A stretch of DNA of 21,970 nucleotides from Candidatus Saccharimonadia bacterium (GCA_023259925.1 JALRDS010000039.1:1-21970), one strand, 5' to 3'; counted from the first letter of the stretch, positions 6,496 to 14,340 are shown. Program-made: numbers and translations. The notes: generated by a model from the sequence alone, not told the origin.

Positions 6496-7209
6496 ATGGC
6501 TGGACATAATAAATGGTCAAAAATAAAACGCGATAAGGGCGTAAACGATGCGAAACGTGGTGCTGTATTTACTCGCATAGGCAATCAGATTGCAATTGCG
6601 GCGCGAAGTGGAACAGATCCAGATATGAACCCAGCGCTCGCTATGGCGATCGAAAAAGCACGCCAAGCGAATATGCCAAAAGACAACATTCAGCGCTCGA
6701 TTGATCGCGTAGCGGATAAGTCGGCGGCTGCCCTAGAAGAAATTACCTACGAAGGCTATGGTCCTGGTGGTGTGGGCATCATTATAGAAACCGCCACTGA
6801 CAACCGCAATCGTACGTTGCCGGAAGTAAAAACCGCGCTTGTTAAAAACGGTGGACGAATAGCCGATGCTGGAAGTGTGATGTTTCAATTCACTAGAAAA
6901 GGTGTAATTCGTGTAACGGAAACTGGCGAAGACACACTAATGACAATACTAGAGGCTGGTGCTGAAGATGTAGTTGAAGATGGTGACGAGACCTTGGTGT
7001 ATACAGATCAAAAAGACTTAATGAAAGTTCGGGCTAGCTTGAAAGGGGCCGGACTAACGGTTACTGACGCGGAGCTGCAATACGTTCCAAACACGCCTGT
7101 TGCTATTAGCGACCAAGAGACTGCCGACAAGGTAATGCGCGTTCTTGATGTACTCGACGATGTTGATGATGTGGTAAACGTGCATACAAACGCAGACTTC
7201 GTGGTGTAA
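6496..7209 (+). CDS. yebC: YebC/TACO1 family protein
   Basis: A 237-residue full-length YebC protein. The N-terminal AGHNKWSKIKRDKG at residues 2-15, RGAVFTRIG at 21-29, the NMPKDNIQRSI segment near 59-69 and YEGYGPGGVG at about 85-94 are the family signatures. Members were long annotated as transcriptional regulators; more recent work links them to translation of difficult sequences (TACO1 in mitochondria, bacterial homologues at proline-rich stalls). In many bacteria yebC lies next to ruvC, ruvA and ruvB; here the same genes follow within 6 kb. Expression is from its own leadered promoter. Confidence 0.95.
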   Translation: MAGHNKWSKIKRDKGVNDAKRGAVFTRIGNQIAIAARSGTDPDMNPALAMAIEKARQANMPKDNIQRSIDRVADKSAAALEEITYEGYGPGGVGIIIETATDNRNRTLPEVKTALVKNGGRIADAGSVMFQFTRKGVIRVTETGEDTLMTILEAGAEDVVEDGDETLVYTDQKDLMKVRASLKGAGLTVTDAELQYVPNTPVAISDQETADKVMRVLDVLDDVDDVVNVHTNADFVV

Positions 7210-7215
7210 ATTTTA

Positions 7216-7245
7216 TTGACATACCTACAACACTTAGTGCATACT
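7216..7245 (+). promoter_or_regulatory. Promoter of the lamin-tail surface protein gene
   Basis: A consensus -35 TTGACA at 7216-7221 and a -10 CATACT at 7240-7245 are separated by 18 bases. The -10 ends six bases before the ATG at 7252, so the mRNA would be leaderless. The TTG of the -35 box would otherwise be read as an upstream in-frame start codon. Confidence 0.6.
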
Positions 7246-7251
7246 GCTGGT

Positions 7252-9132
7252 ATGATGCGTCTTTGGTTGGGAGTGTTGGCGTTCATAAGTTTGCTGCATT
7301 GCAGCGCGTTACCAGTGAGTGCGCAAATCAGCACAGCTCCATCAGACGAGCTACCGATTAAGACAAATGGTCCGTTACTCATAACGGGCTATTCTTTTTC
7401 TGGAAGTAGTGTGTATTATGTGCAGATATTTAATAACTCATCTACTGTTACAAGCCTGGATGGCTGGCAGGTGAGGTATGAGCATGCCACGACAGATAAT
7501 GTTCTAGTCGAGTTGCAGGGTAATCTGGCGCCGAAGCGCTATATTACTGTCGCTGATGAAACGGTGCTACCGAGCGCTACATTTGGGTATGTGAACACAT
7601 TTCCACCAGCCGAGCCGGCAATCACTTTAGTGCGCTTAGCTCCTCCGTCTGATCTTTTGTTTAACGATGAAGTGGTTTCTCCAAGTATCTCGTCATCAAC
7701 TGTTCGTATAGCCGGAACTCCTGCTACGTTTTACTTTGCACGCGCCACTTCATCATCAACAGGAAACTATAACTCAACCTTCTCAGCATTTGTGCCAGAT
7801 AATGCGTTTACGCTGGCGAGCGATAATCTGTACGAAGTGCCGCCATCAGCGCCACTGCAAATAGTCGAAATATACCCCGATGCCCCAACCTGTTCGCCGA
7901 TAGACACAGGTATATGTTCCGACTATGTAAAGCTATACAATCCAACAGCGACAGATATTGACATGTCGTATTATCGCTTGCGCACAGGTAGCTACGGACA
8001 ATCATCAACGGTATCAAACACTCAACAGTTAAGCGGGATTTTAGCTGCAGGTGATTACATAAGTTTTGCAGTTAACTTAAGTGCCAGCGGTAGTTGGGTA
8101 TGGCTCGAAGATACCTATGGAATTACTAGGTATGATGCGTCAATGATTGGATACCCGAGCAGTTCCGGATTCGATAATCAGGCATGGAGTTACAATAGCG
8201 ATCAAGCCGTCTGGGTGTGGACGATATATCCGCAGCCAGGGAATAGTCCAAACGAGTTCGCCGTGCCAAAAACAGTAAACATGTGTGAAGGGCTTGTAAT
8301 TTCGGAAGTAGCTGCCAATGTTGCAACTGAAGCACAGTTTATTGAGCTTGTGAATGTTTCCGGAGGGTCGGTTGCCGTTGATGGGTGTATAGTGCAGACG
8401 AATCGGAGTGCAGTAAAAAGCTATGAGCTATCGGGTGCAATTTCATCCGGAGGTTTCATAACTGTATACATCAAAGATACTGACTTGACGCTTACAAAAA
8501 CAACTACAGGTACGGTGTATTTGCTTTCGTCAGATATGGCGACAGAAGTACATAGTGTGCATTACGCAGAATTATCAGCTGACACTTCGTATGCGCTGAT
8601 TAATGGTGAGTGGAGACAGACATACCGCCAGACACCGAATGCGGTAAATGTGTGGATGGAGTATCCACCGTGTCGGTCGGGCTATGTACGAAATACTGAA
8701 ACAGGATACTGCAATAAGGTACAGGTTGCTTCTGTACTCGCAGACTGTGGACCGGGCAAATATAGAAGCATTGATACAAACCGCTGTCGTAATTTGGCAA
8801 CGACGACAGCTGGCCTGGTGCCGTGTACACAAAATCAAGTACGAAATCCAGCCACAAACCGCTGTAAGGCTGTAGAAACCGCTAGCGTATTAAAACCATG
8901 TGCGGCAAATCAGGAGCGTAACCCGGCAACAAACCGCTGTCGAAATAAAGTGGGAATGATACAAGCCGATTTTCCAGTTGAAGCCGTGGCAGATTCTACT
9001 GAGGCGACGCTAGGCTGGTGGGCATTTGGTGGTGTGGGGTTGTTGGCGCTAGGCTACGCGGGTTGGGAATGGCGAAGCGAGATGGTAAGTGCGATAAAAA
9101 AAGTTACATCATTTATACCTAGTAGTAAGTAG
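7252..9132 (+). CDS. Secreted lamin-tail-domain surface protein with Cys-pair repeats and C-terminal membrane anchor
   Basis: A 626-residue exported protein when started at the ATG at 7252; a TTG 36 bases upstream keeps the frame open but is the -35 promoter box. An N-terminal signal peptide (MMRLWLGVLAFISLLHCSA, probable cleavage after PVSA) is followed by three beta-rich segments resembling lamin tail (LTD) domains, at about 36-160, 200-330 and 340-465. Their cores are LLITGYSFSGSSVYYVQIFN, LQIVEIYP...YVKLYNP and LVISEVAA...FIELVNVSG. Next come four repeats of the form C-x5-R-x3-T-x2-C between residues 474 and 563. The end is a membrane helix at about 587-606 and a short basic tail. It is probably held in the membrane with its domains outside, perhaps for adhesion to a host cell or matrix. 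Function is inference; the architecture is visible. Confidence 0.82.
   Translation: MMRLWLGVLAFISLLHCSALPVSAQISTAPSDELPIKTNGPLLITGYSFSGSSVYYVQIFNNSSTVTSLDGWQVRYEHATTDNVLVELQGNLAPKRYITVADETVLPSATFGYVNTFPPAEPAITLVRLAPPSDLLFNDEVVSPSISSSTVRIAGTPATFYFARATSSSTGNYNSTFSAFVPDNAFTLASDNLYEVPPSAPLQIVEIYPDAPTCSPIDTGICSDYVKLYNPTATDIDMSYYRLRTGSYGQSSTVSNTQQLSGILAAGDYISFAVNLSASGSWVWLEDTYGITRYDASMIGYPSSSGFDNQAWSYNSDQAVWVWTIYPQPGNSPNEFAVPKTVNMCEGLVISEVAANVATEAQFIELVNVSGGSVAVDGCIVQTNRSAVKSYELSGAISSGGFITVYIKDTDLTLTKTTTGTVYLLSSDMATEVHSVHYAELSADTSYALINGEWRQTYRQTPNAVNVWMEYPPCRSGYVRNTETGYCNKVQVASVLADCGPGKYRSIDTNRCRNLATTTAGLVPCTQNQVRNPATNRCKAVETASVLKPCAANQERNPATNRCRNKVGMIQADFPVEAVADSTEATLGWWAFGGVGLLALGYAGWEWRSEMVSAIKKVTSFIPSSK
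8671..8940 (+). repeat. Four tandem Cys-pair repeats within the surface protein
   Basis: Four units of 14 residues with pattern C-x5-R-x3-T-x2-C recur about every 25-26 residues. The last three share the DNA string acaaaccgctgt at the second Cys, and the last two share the protein string RNPATNRC. This points to recent internal duplication. Each unit probably forms one disulfide. Confidence 0.85.
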
Positions 9133-9135
9133 CGC

Positions 9136-9141
9136 TATACT
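9136..9141 (+). promoter_or_regulatory. -10 box of the S51 peptidase-ruvC unit, leaderless type
   Basis: TATACT ends six bases before the ATG at 9148, and the gap (GGGTGT) has no ribosome binding site at a usable distance. The box lies just after the stop codon of the surface protein. Confidence 0.6.
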
Positions 9142-9147
9142 GGGTGT

Positions 9148-9786
9148 ATGAAGTTATTTTTATCGAGTGAGGGATTTGGCAACCACGTAGATACACTGAA
9201 GCGGCTGGTTGGTGATGATAAGCGGGTGTTATTTATTGATAATGCGAAAGATGATGGTCCGGAGATTGATCGAAAGGCGCATGTGCAGCAAAAACAGCGC
9301 GAATTCGAAGATGCTGGGTTTGAATTTTATGAACTAGACCTTCGAAACTATTTTGGTGAACCGGAAAAACTACGTCCACTAGTTGAAGCGGCACCGTTTA
9401 TTTGGGTGAGCGGTGGTAATACATTCGTACTGCGACGAGCGTTTGTGTATTCTGGCCTCGATGCGCTAGTGACAAATGCACTAAAATCAACTGATATGGT
9501 ATATGGTGGCTCGAGTGCTGGTGCAATTCTTGCAACAAAAACACTCCATGGTACTGAGCACGGCGACGACCCGTACGCGGTCCCCGATAAGTATAACGAG
9601 GAAATTGTTTGGAATGGACTTGGGCTTATTTACCCACAACTTGTTCCCCATTATCAGTCGGATTATTTTGATGACGAGGCCCAGGCGATGGTAGACTACT
9701 TTGATCAAAATGGTATGAAATACGAAACGCTGAAAGATGGCGAAGTGTATATTGTGGATGGGGGTATTGAGGAAAAGCTCTCGTGA
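9148..9786 (+). CDS. Peptidase S51 family (dipeptidase E-like)
   Basis: A 212-residue serine peptidase of family S51, which includes E. coli aspartyl dipeptidase PepE and cyanophycinase. The nucleophile elbow is GSSAG at 121-125 with Ser123 as the likely nucleophile. VSGGNTFVL at 87-95 is the conserved oxyanion-side strand. The LVPHYQSDYFD segment at 165-175 supplies the likely catalytic His168. The length fits PepE rather than the longer cyanophycinases, so cleavage of Asp-X dipeptides is the best guess but not shown. The stop codon overlaps the ruvC GTG by four bases (GTGA), so ruvC is translated as a coupled second cistron. Confidence 0.88.
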   Translation: MKLFLSSEGFGNHVDTLKRLVGDDKRVLFIDNAKDDGPEIDRKAHVQQKQREFEDAGFEFYELDLRNYFGEPEKLRPLVEAAPFIWVSGGNTFVLRRAFVYSGLDALVTNALKSTDMVYGGSSAGAILATKTLHGTEHGDDPYAVPDKYNEEIVWNGLGLIYPQLVPHYQSDYFDDEAQAMVDYFDQNGMKYETLKDGEVYIVDGGIEEKLS

Positions 9787-10256
9787 GAATAATTGGAATT
9801 GACCCAGGAACTGGCATATTGGGGTTTGGTGTAGTTGATGTGAACAATACGAAGCTTACAATGGTGACAGCCGGCGTTATTACAACGCCCGCGCATACTC
9901 CGCTTGATGAGCGACTAGAGGAAATATTTGATGGTTTAACGGCTATTATTGCCGAAACAAAGCCCGACAATATGAGTATTGAAAAGCTTTTTTTTGCGAG
10001 AAACGTAACGACGGCAATTAGCGTGAGCCATGCCCGTGGCGTAGCGATGTTGACTGGCCGTAAAGCTAGGTTGCCGATTGCAGAATACACTCCAATGCAA
10101 ATCAAACAGACGCTTACCGGCTACGGCAAGGCTGATAAAAAACAGATGCAAGAAATGGTTCGCTTGCAGTTGAACTTAAAAGAAATACCAAGGCCTGATG
10201 ATGCGGCCGACGCCTTAGCTACCGCTATAACACACGCCTATATGATTCGGCATTAG
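9783..10256 (+). CDS. ruvC: Holliday junction endonuclease RuvC
   Basis: A 157-residue RuvC resolvase that cuts four-way junctions held by RuvAB. The four acidic catalytic residues are present: Asp7 in GIDPGTG, Glu67 in SIEKLFF, and Asp140 and Asp143 in DDAADAL near the C-terminus. The basic segment TGYGKADKKQM at 112-122 is the family's DNA-contact region. The start is GTG, overlapping the S51 peptidase stop codon by four bases; GAGG lies about ten bases upstream. The stop codon is itself part of a possible attenuator structure that extends into the gap before the penicillin-binding protein gene. Confidence 0.96.
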   Translation: MRIIGIDPGTGILGFGVVDVNNTKLTMVTAGVITTPAHTPLDERLEEIFDGLTAIIAETKPDNMSIEKLFFARNVTTAISVSHARGVAMLTGRKARLPIAEYTPMQIKQTLTGYGKADKKQMQEMVRLQLNLKEIPRPDDAADALATAITHAYMIRH

Positions 10257-10371
10257 CTGTTCTCAGTAAAATATCAGCTATCACCTATATAGTTAAATCT
10301 TGTGGCGGTAGAACGTCCACCGCAAGAATATAGCTGCCCAGCCTACCCTCTAGGGCAGCTATTTGATTTTT
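10254..10371 (+). promoter_or_regulatory. Attenuator-like structured region between ruvC and the PBP gene
   Basis: Four alternating complementary elements are visible: TAGCTG (10254-10259, including the ruvC stop codon), CAGCTAT (10275-10281), ATAGCTG (10330-10336) and CAGCTAT (10356-10362). Elements 1-2 can pair over 6 bp, 2-3 over 7 bp, and 3-4 over 10 bp as part of the terminator hairpin. Between 2 and 3 sits an independent hairpin, CTTGTGGCGG (10299-10308) with CCACCGCAAG (10317-10326), having one wobble and one mismatch. The layout matches mutually exclusive antiterminator and terminator folds. It could alternatively be the 3' end of a small RNA. I do not recognise a known RNA family. 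Confidence 0.5.
10330..10371 (+). terminator. Intrinsic terminator between ruvC and the PBP gene
   Basis: ATAGCTGCCC at 10330-10339 pairs perfectly with GGGCAGCTAT at 10353-10362 around a 13-base loop. A T-rich tract, TTTGATTTTT, follows at 10362-10371. It lies upstream of the promoter of the PBP gene. Confidence 0.75.
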
Positions 10372-10379
10372 AGGCGATT

Positions 10380-10388
10380 TGCTATACT
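10380..10388 (+). promoter_or_regulatory. Extended -10 promoter of the PBP-ruvAB unit, leaderless type
   Basis: TGC then TATACT (10383-10388) ends six bases before the ATG at 10395. It lies just after the terminator. AGG immediately before the ATG is too close to act as a ribosome binding site. Confidence 0.65.
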
Positions 10389-10394
10389 TATAGG

Positions 10395-12776
10395 ATGTAT
10401 AGACAAGGCAAGTACACAAAAAAAGTGACTTCAGTAAGTAAGGTGAAACGGTTTGCAAAGCGCCGCTGGGTGTGGTTTAAAGGGCTTTCGAAGAAAAAGA
10501 AAGCTGCTTTAATTGCTGGTCCAATCTTGGCGTTTCTTCTAATCACTCCAATTGCCACGTACGCCTATTACTACAACGACATTGGCGACAAAGAGCGATT
10601 GCTGAATCGAAACAATACAGGCGTAGTGCTGCTAGACAAGAACGGTGAAGAGTTTTACACGACACCAGGGGCCAGAGCTGGTGATAGGGAAATTGTGCCG
10701 CTCAGTGCGATTGCCAAAACCACACAAGAGGCTGTCGTTGCGTCTGAAGATAAAGACTTTTATAAGCATGGTGGTTTTGATGTGTTTGGGATTGCTCGTG
10801 CACTTTTTTCTAATTTAACCGCAGGTGAGATTACTGGCGGTGGATCGACTATCACCCAGCAGCTTGCAAAGAATACGTTACTAACTGAGCGTCAAACGAT
10901 TTTACGGAAATACCAAGAGCTGGTAATCGCGATGGCTATTGAGCAGCGTTATTCAAAAGAAGAAATTCTTACCATGTATCTAAACTCGGTTTACTATGGT
11001 GAAAACTCTTTTGGTATCGAACAGGCGGCAGAAAACTACTTTGATAAACAGCCGAGCGAGCTGACTCTGGCGGAAAGTGCCATGATTATAGGCGTACTAC
11101 CGGCGCCGAGTGCCTATTCACCAGTGAGTGGTGACCCAGAACTTGCTAGGCAACGCCAGACTACAGTGCTCAGTCGAATGGTGGCCAATGACTATATTAC
11201 AGATGATGAAAAAGAAGCTGCGCTTGCGGTTGAATTAACATATGCTGGTGGCGGCAAGATAGAGAATGAAGCACCTCATTTTACAGAAATGGTTTTGGGT
11301 GAGTTATACGAAAAATATGGTGAAGAGAAAGTAACTCGTTCAGGGTACCAGGTGACAACAACTCTCGACTTAGATTTACAAAAGAGGGCGAACCAAGCTG
11401 TACAGGATAATCTGCCATTCATTCAGGCAAACGCAGGCTCTAACGCGAGTGTCGTAGCGATTGATCCAAAAACCGGAGGTATTAGTGCACTGGTGGGCAG
11501 TATTGACTATGCCAATGAAGATTTTGGTACGGTGAATATGGCAACAACCGCTAGGCAGCCAGGCTCAAGTTTTAAGCCTATTTACTATGCCGATGCGCTC
11601 GCGAGAGGTAACATCACTCCTACAACCATACTTGAAGATAAGGCTACGGATTTCGGTGGGTATACTCCTCAGAATGCTGACCGTTCATTCAGAGGTGATG
11701 TGACAGTACGACAAGCGCTGAACTGGTCATTGAATATTCCCGCCATTAAGGTAATGCAAAAAAATGGGATTGAAGCATCAATTGAAGCAGCCCAAAAGCT
11801 CGGCATTACAACTCTAAAAGATAGTTCATCATATGGGCTTTCATTGGCGCTGGGTTCTGCCGAAGTACCACTAACAGAAATGACAAATGCCTACGCTGCC
11901 TTTGCAAACCAAGGCGAGCGCTATGACTACACAACGATTAGCTCAATTAAAAATAAATATGACCGAGCTATATTCACTCAGAACTACAAAAGTGAACGAG
12001 CGATAAGCTCAGAGGGTGCCTACCTTCTTTCGAATATACTCTCTGATAACCAAACACGCAGCAGTTACTTCGGATCGTCACTTACTGTAACAGGTGTTGA
12101 CGGGCAAGTTAAAACAGCAGCAGTAAAAACAGGTACAACTGATGATTCGAAAGATGCTTGGACAATTGGCTACACACCAGGAATTGCTGTTGGCGTATGG
12201 GTAGGCAACAATGATAATCAAATGATGAATAATGGTGGAGCTGGTATGGCTGGTCCAATATGGCGCAGTGTAATGAGCGAAGCGATCGGCACATCATCAC
12301 CGAGATTTGCTCAACCGAGTGGTGTAGTGAAAGCTAGTGTATGTACCTCGCTAGGAGTGAAAACTGATGTTTTCTTGGCAAGCAAGGTACCGAAGCAATG
12401 TGACATCCCAAAGAAGGAAGACAAAAAAGAAGACAAGAAGGATAAGAAGGAAGACAAGCAGCCCTGTGCAATTTCTGGAAAAGAGGATTTATCATCGGAC
12501 GATCCAAACTGTGTGGCTGATATGTGTGAGATTGAGGGGCTAGAGAACCTTGCAGCAAATGATCCTAATTGCGTTGAGCAAGACCAGGATACCACAGACT
12601 CCGATGGCGATGGAGTTATTGATGCAGACGACAATTGTCCAAATACGCCTCAGGGTGCGACAGTCGATGAAAATGGCTGTGAGCAGACATCTGGTGGAGG
12701 AGGATCGGGTTCAGGTACTGGATCAGGTGGAACATCGGGAAGCATATTTAATGGTGGACGAGGAATATCGCTGTGA
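10395..12776 (+). CDS. Bifunctional class A penicillin-binding protein with TSP3-like tail
   Basis: A 793-residue membrane-anchored peptidoglycan synthase combining glycan polymerisation and cross-linking. A very basic cytoplasmic N-terminus is followed by a membrane helix at about 38-58. The GT51 domain (about 80-260) has the catalytic Glu118 in EDKDFYKHGG and GGGSTITQQLAKN at 148-160. The transpeptidase domain (about 350-630) has SSFK at 391-394 with Ser391 as nucleophile, SLN at 445-447 and KTGTT at 578-582. The tail is unusual: a Lys/Asp/Glu block at 673-688, two similar DPNC-containing segments, a thrombospondin-type-3-like acidic motif (DSDGDGVIDADDNCP at 735-749), and a Gly/Ser-rich end. 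The stop codon overlaps the ruvA start. PBP1A-like; I leave the symbol blank because pbp names vary. Confidence 0.95.
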   Translation: MYRQGKYTKKVTSVSKVKRFAKRRWVWFKGLSKKKKAALIAGPILAFLLITPIATYAYYYNDIGDKERLLNRNNTGVVLLDKNGEEFYTTPGARAGDREIVPLSAIAKTTQEAVVASEDKDFYKHGGFDVFGIARALFSNLTAGEITGGGSTITQQLAKNTLLTERQTILRKYQELVIAMAIEQRYSKEEILTMYLNSVYYGENSFGIEQAAENYFDKQPSELTLAESAMIIGVLPAPSAYSPVSGDPELARQRQTTVLSRMVANDYITDDEKEAALAVELTYAGGGKIENEAPHFTEMVLGELYEKYGEEKVTRSGYQVTTTLDLDLQKRANQAVQDNLPFIQANAGSNASVVAIDPKTGGISALVGSIDYANEDFGTVNMATTARQPGSSFKPIYYADALARGNITPTTILEDKATDFGGYTPQNADRSFRGDVTVRQALNWSLNIPAIKVMQKNGIEASIEAAQKLGITTLKDSSSYGLSLALGSAEVPLTEMTNAYAAFANQGERYDYTTISSIKNKYDRAIFTQNYKSERAISSEGAYLLSNILSDNQTRSSYFGSSLTVTGVDGQVKTAAVKTGTTDDSKDAWTIGYTPGIAVGVWVGNNDNQMMNNGGAGMAGPIWRSVMSEAIGTSSPRFAQPSGVVKASVCTSLGVKTDVFLASKVPKQCDIPKKEDKKEDKKDKKEDKQPCAISGKEDLSSDDPNCVADMCEIEGLENLAANDPNCVEQDQDTTDSDGDGVIDADDNCPNTPQGATVDENGCEQTSGGGGSGSGTGSGGTSGSIFNGGRGISL

Positions 12777-13342
12777 TAGCGCATGTTCGAGGTGAGATTG
12801 TAGAAAAGTTCGCTGGGTCAATCATTGTTGATGTTGCCGGTATTGGCTATGAAGTGGCTGTCCCGGCTATTGATTATGAACAACTGACACTTCACGATGA
12901 TACGAAGCTGTATACCTACCACCATGTACGGGAGCAATCTGAAGAGCTGTTTGGCTTTTCTACTCTTGCTGCAAAAAAGCTGTTTGAGCTATTGATTACC
13001 GTACAGGGTATTGGACCCAAGGCAGCATTGGCTATCTTGAGCCTTGGTAGCGCTGAGCAAGTTCGCAATGCAATCGCAAATAGTGACATTGCCTACGTAA
13101 CGGGTGCTAGCGGTGTTGGGAAAAAATCTGCCGAGCGAGTGATTGTCGATCTGGCCGAGAAAGTCGGGCTACCGACGGAATACGGCAGTGGAATAGCGGT
13201 GTCTGTTACTGCTCAAACTGACGAAGCACTCGAAGCCTTAATGGCACTAGGATATACGTTAGCAGATGCGACTAAGGCGCTCGAGTCTATTGATACGTCA
13301 CTTCCAACTGCGGCTCGAATTACAGAGGCACTGAAACAGTAA
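12773..13342 (+). CDS. ruvA: Holliday junction DNA helicase subunit RuvA
   Basis: A 189-residue RuvA, full length. It binds the four-way junction as a tetramer and loads RuvB. Parts: N-terminal OB-fold domain (1-62) beginning IAHVRGEIVEK; two helix-hairpin-helix motifs, VQGIGPKAALAIL at 77-89 and GASGVGKKSAERVI at 111-124; a linker; and a C-terminal three-helix domain (about 148-189) that contacts RuvB. The GTG start overlaps the PBP stop codon by four bases, with AGGA eight bases upstream. The stop codon shares one base with the ruvB ATG. Confidence 0.96.
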   Translation: MIAHVRGEIVEKFAGSIIVDVAGIGYEVAVPAIDYEQLTLHDDTKLYTYHHVREQSEELFGFSTLAAKKLFELLITVQGIGPKAALAILSLGSAEQVRNAIANSDIAYVTGASGVGKKSAERVIVDLAEKVGLPTEYGSGIAVSVTAQTDEALEALMALGYTLADATKALESIDTSLPTAARITEALKQ

Positions 13343-14340
13343 TGGCGATCCAGCGCATTATTGACACGGCGTCGGAGGACGAGGGCACGGAAGAGCAGTT
13401 GATTGAAGTGAGTCTGCGTCCACAGCGGTTCGATGAATATATTGGCCAAGAGCGACTTAAAAAAAATTTAAAACTTGCAATTGCTGCAGCTAAAAAACGT
13501 GATGAGCCGATTGATCACGTGTTACTATACGGGCCTCCTGGGCTTGGTAAAACTACTATGGCGAGTGTTATTGCGAATGAGATGGGCGTAGGGCTGCGCG
13601 TCACGGCGGGCCCCGCAATTGAACGCGCGGGTGATTTAGCGAGTATCTTAACCAACTTACAAGACGGTGATATTCTTTTCATCGATGAGATTCATCGGTT
13701 AAGCCGAGCGGTCGAAGAGGTGCTCTATAGTGCAATGGAGGATTTTAAGCTTGATATTGTGATTGGCAAAGGTCCGGCTGCTCGCAGTGTTCGGCTCGAC
13801 TTGCCAAAGTTCACCGTAATTGGAGCAACAACAAGAACCGGTAGTTTAGCAGCACCACTTCGTGATAGGTTTGGCCACTTGCACCGCTTAGAATTTTATA
13901 CTCCCGAAGAGATTGCACAAATCATTACCCGGGCAGCGACAATTTTAAATACCACTATACACCCTGAATCTGCCCAGACTCTGTCGCATAGGGCTCGCCT
14001 TACTCCGCGAATAGCTAATCGACTATTAAAACGAGTGCGAGATTACGCAGACGTAAATGGAGACGGTATTATTGACACTGCAATTACCTCACAGGCGCTG
14101 ACCATGATGGAAATTGATGATATGGGACTTGATCCCGCTGATCGTTTGATGATTCGCAGTATTATACAAAACTATGGAGATAATCCAGTTGGTCTCACTA
14201 CTATTGCAGCGCTCACCGGTGATGAGGCTAGCACAATCGAAGATTTTTACGAGCCGTACTTGTTGCAAATCGGATTTATTGAGCGTACGCCACGCGGGCG
14301 ACGTGTGACACCAAAGGCGCGTAAACATGTCGAGAAATAA
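13342..14340 (+). CDS. ruvB: Holliday junction branch migration ATPase RuvB
   Basis: A 332-residue AAA+ motor that drives branch migration with RuvA. Visible are the RuvB opening (SLRPQRFDEYIGQE), Walker A GPPGLGKTT at 64-72, Walker B ILFIDEIH at 111-118, sensor 1 GATTRTGSL at 161-169, and LRDRFG at 173-178 carrying the arginine-finger segment. A C-terminal winged helix ends in RTPRGRRVTPKARKH. The ATG overlaps the ruvA TAA by one base, so the two subunits are translated together. Confidence 0.97.
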   Translation: MAIQRIIDTASEDEGTEEQLIEVSLRPQRFDEYIGQERLKKNLKLAIAAAKKRDEPIDHVLLYGPPGLGKTTMASVIANEMGVGLRVTAGPAIERAGDLASILTNLQDGDILFIDEIHRLSRAVEEVLYSAMEDFKLDIVIGKGPAARSVRLDLPKFTVIGATTRTGSLAAPLRDRFGHLHRLEFYTPEEIAQIITRAATILNTTIHPESAQTLSHRARLTPRIANRLLKRVRDYADVNGDGIIDTAITSQALTMMEIDDMGLDPADRLMIRSIIQNYGDNPVGLTTIAALTGDEASTIEDFYEPYLLQIGFIERTPRGRRVTPKARKHVEK

